Source: CAZBME01 sp964645835 (GTDB taxonomy: Bacteria > Desulfobacterota > Syntrophia > Syntrophales > UBA8958). From it: 64,000 bases of DNA. Within the stretch, counting starts at the first letter, position 1; each line of letters starts with the position of its first letter. Below, piece by piece: positions 63,700-64,000 of this stretch. A model generated the notes under the pieces. That model did not search any database. It had not been told where the DNA came from and worked only from the letters and a program-made list of their open reading frames with translations. Location of the stretch: contig CAZYDG010000065.1 of the NCBI GenBank assembly GCA_964645835.1, forward strand, positions 7,001-71,000, given 5' to 3'. Both the position numbers and the translations under genes were made by a program.

Positions 63700-64000
63700 C
63701 GGTGCATTGGCCTTCCGTTTCAGGTGATTTTTCCCTACTTTCATCTACAGATACCATTACTGATGTGAGTTGGGAAAAATCCTATTCACCTCCAGACCAA
63801 TACCCCACTACTCTTGGTCAGATGTGAATAAAGTCTTTGGATTTTGGTGGTGTATTACGTACCCGTTGCCTCAGATTAAAATGTTACCGAAAGTGTAGTG
63901 ACAAGAGGTAACGTTGCCTCATAAAGAAAGTTACCCCGGTTTGATGTGTGAGAAGATCGTTTTGAGTTTCTTTTCCATAGCCTTTCTTAGCAGGAATGGG
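63700..64000. other. Gene-free right edge with repeat remnant
   Basis: 301 bases after recN. Bases 63770-63850 are similar to the reverse complement of 23325-23405. Further on AATGTTACCG and GGTAACGTTGCC suggest another short inverted repeat. No ORF with a credible start is visible, so this looks like remains of a mobile element or the start of a region outside the window. Confidence 0.5.

Overview
The window looks like a chromosomal segment of a strictly Gram-negative, probably anaerobic, bacterium of the Desulfobacterota (former Deltaproteobacteria; a Syntrophales-like organism is my best guess). The guess rests on gene content: a complete trp operon with a transcription-attenuation leader, many orphan hybrid histidine kinases, chemoreceptors with tandem HAMP-like repeats, RdgC-like and RecN proteins, acyl-CoA enzymes, and palindromic intergenic repeats of the kind common in that phylum. 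No rRNA, tRNA, CRISPR or phage was seen, and no taxonomic marker gene is present, so the assignment is inference.

Layout. 1-5.7 kb (minus strand): a Kdp potassium pump operon (small membrane ORF, kdpF, kdpA, kdpB running off the left edge) behind a membrane histidine kinase. 5.9-8.1 kb: a J-domain/receiver fusion and a sigma-54 response regulator, same strand. 8.2-14.9 kb: TonB-type protein, CpoB/YbgF-like protein, beta-CASP metallo-beta-lactamase, acyl-CoA synthetase, CsgG-like protein. 15.2-23.3 kb: enoyl-CoA hydratase/isomerase and trpE-G-D-C-F-B-A with promoter, leader peptide (four tandem Trp codons) and two terminators. 23.7-52.2 kb: a very large chemosensory and two-component region: cheW, five hybrid or sensor kinases, a single receiver, cheB, cheR, cheW, a receptor remnant, two tandem-HAMP receptors, a metallo-hydrolase, a short CheR, cheA, cheY-like, STAS protein, a divergent receptor-like protein and an unknown 127-aa protein. 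52.9-56.6 kb: cheD, a sigma-54 regulator and a diguanylate cyclase. 56.6-63.7 kb: ptsI, Nudix-like protein, a lipoprotein, an RdgC-like protein, NAD kinase and recN.

Two themes stand out. First, six loci carry lesions that look recent and simple: an in-frame TGA in kdpB, a 5-bp duplication in cpoB, a one-base loss in a hybrid kinase, a one-base gain in a chemoreceptor, an in-frame TAA in a diguanylate cyclase, and a receptor reduced to its two ends. Each single-site lesion restores a full-length family member when undone, so either this lineage is losing signalling genes or the assembly has errors; raw reads would decide. Second, seven copies of a 125-205 bp palindromic element sit between genes, including inside the kdp operon; its arms are conserved while its centre has been exchanged for unrelated hairpins.

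The chemosensory genes are mostly on one strand with overlaps of 1-10 nt, so they probably act as one system: receptors feed CheA, which phosphorylates the CheY-like protein and CheB; CheR and CheD adjust receptors. A MshEN-like segment in CheA and a nearby diguanylate cyclase hint at c-di-GMP input. No flagellar or pilus genes lie in the window, so the output is unknown.
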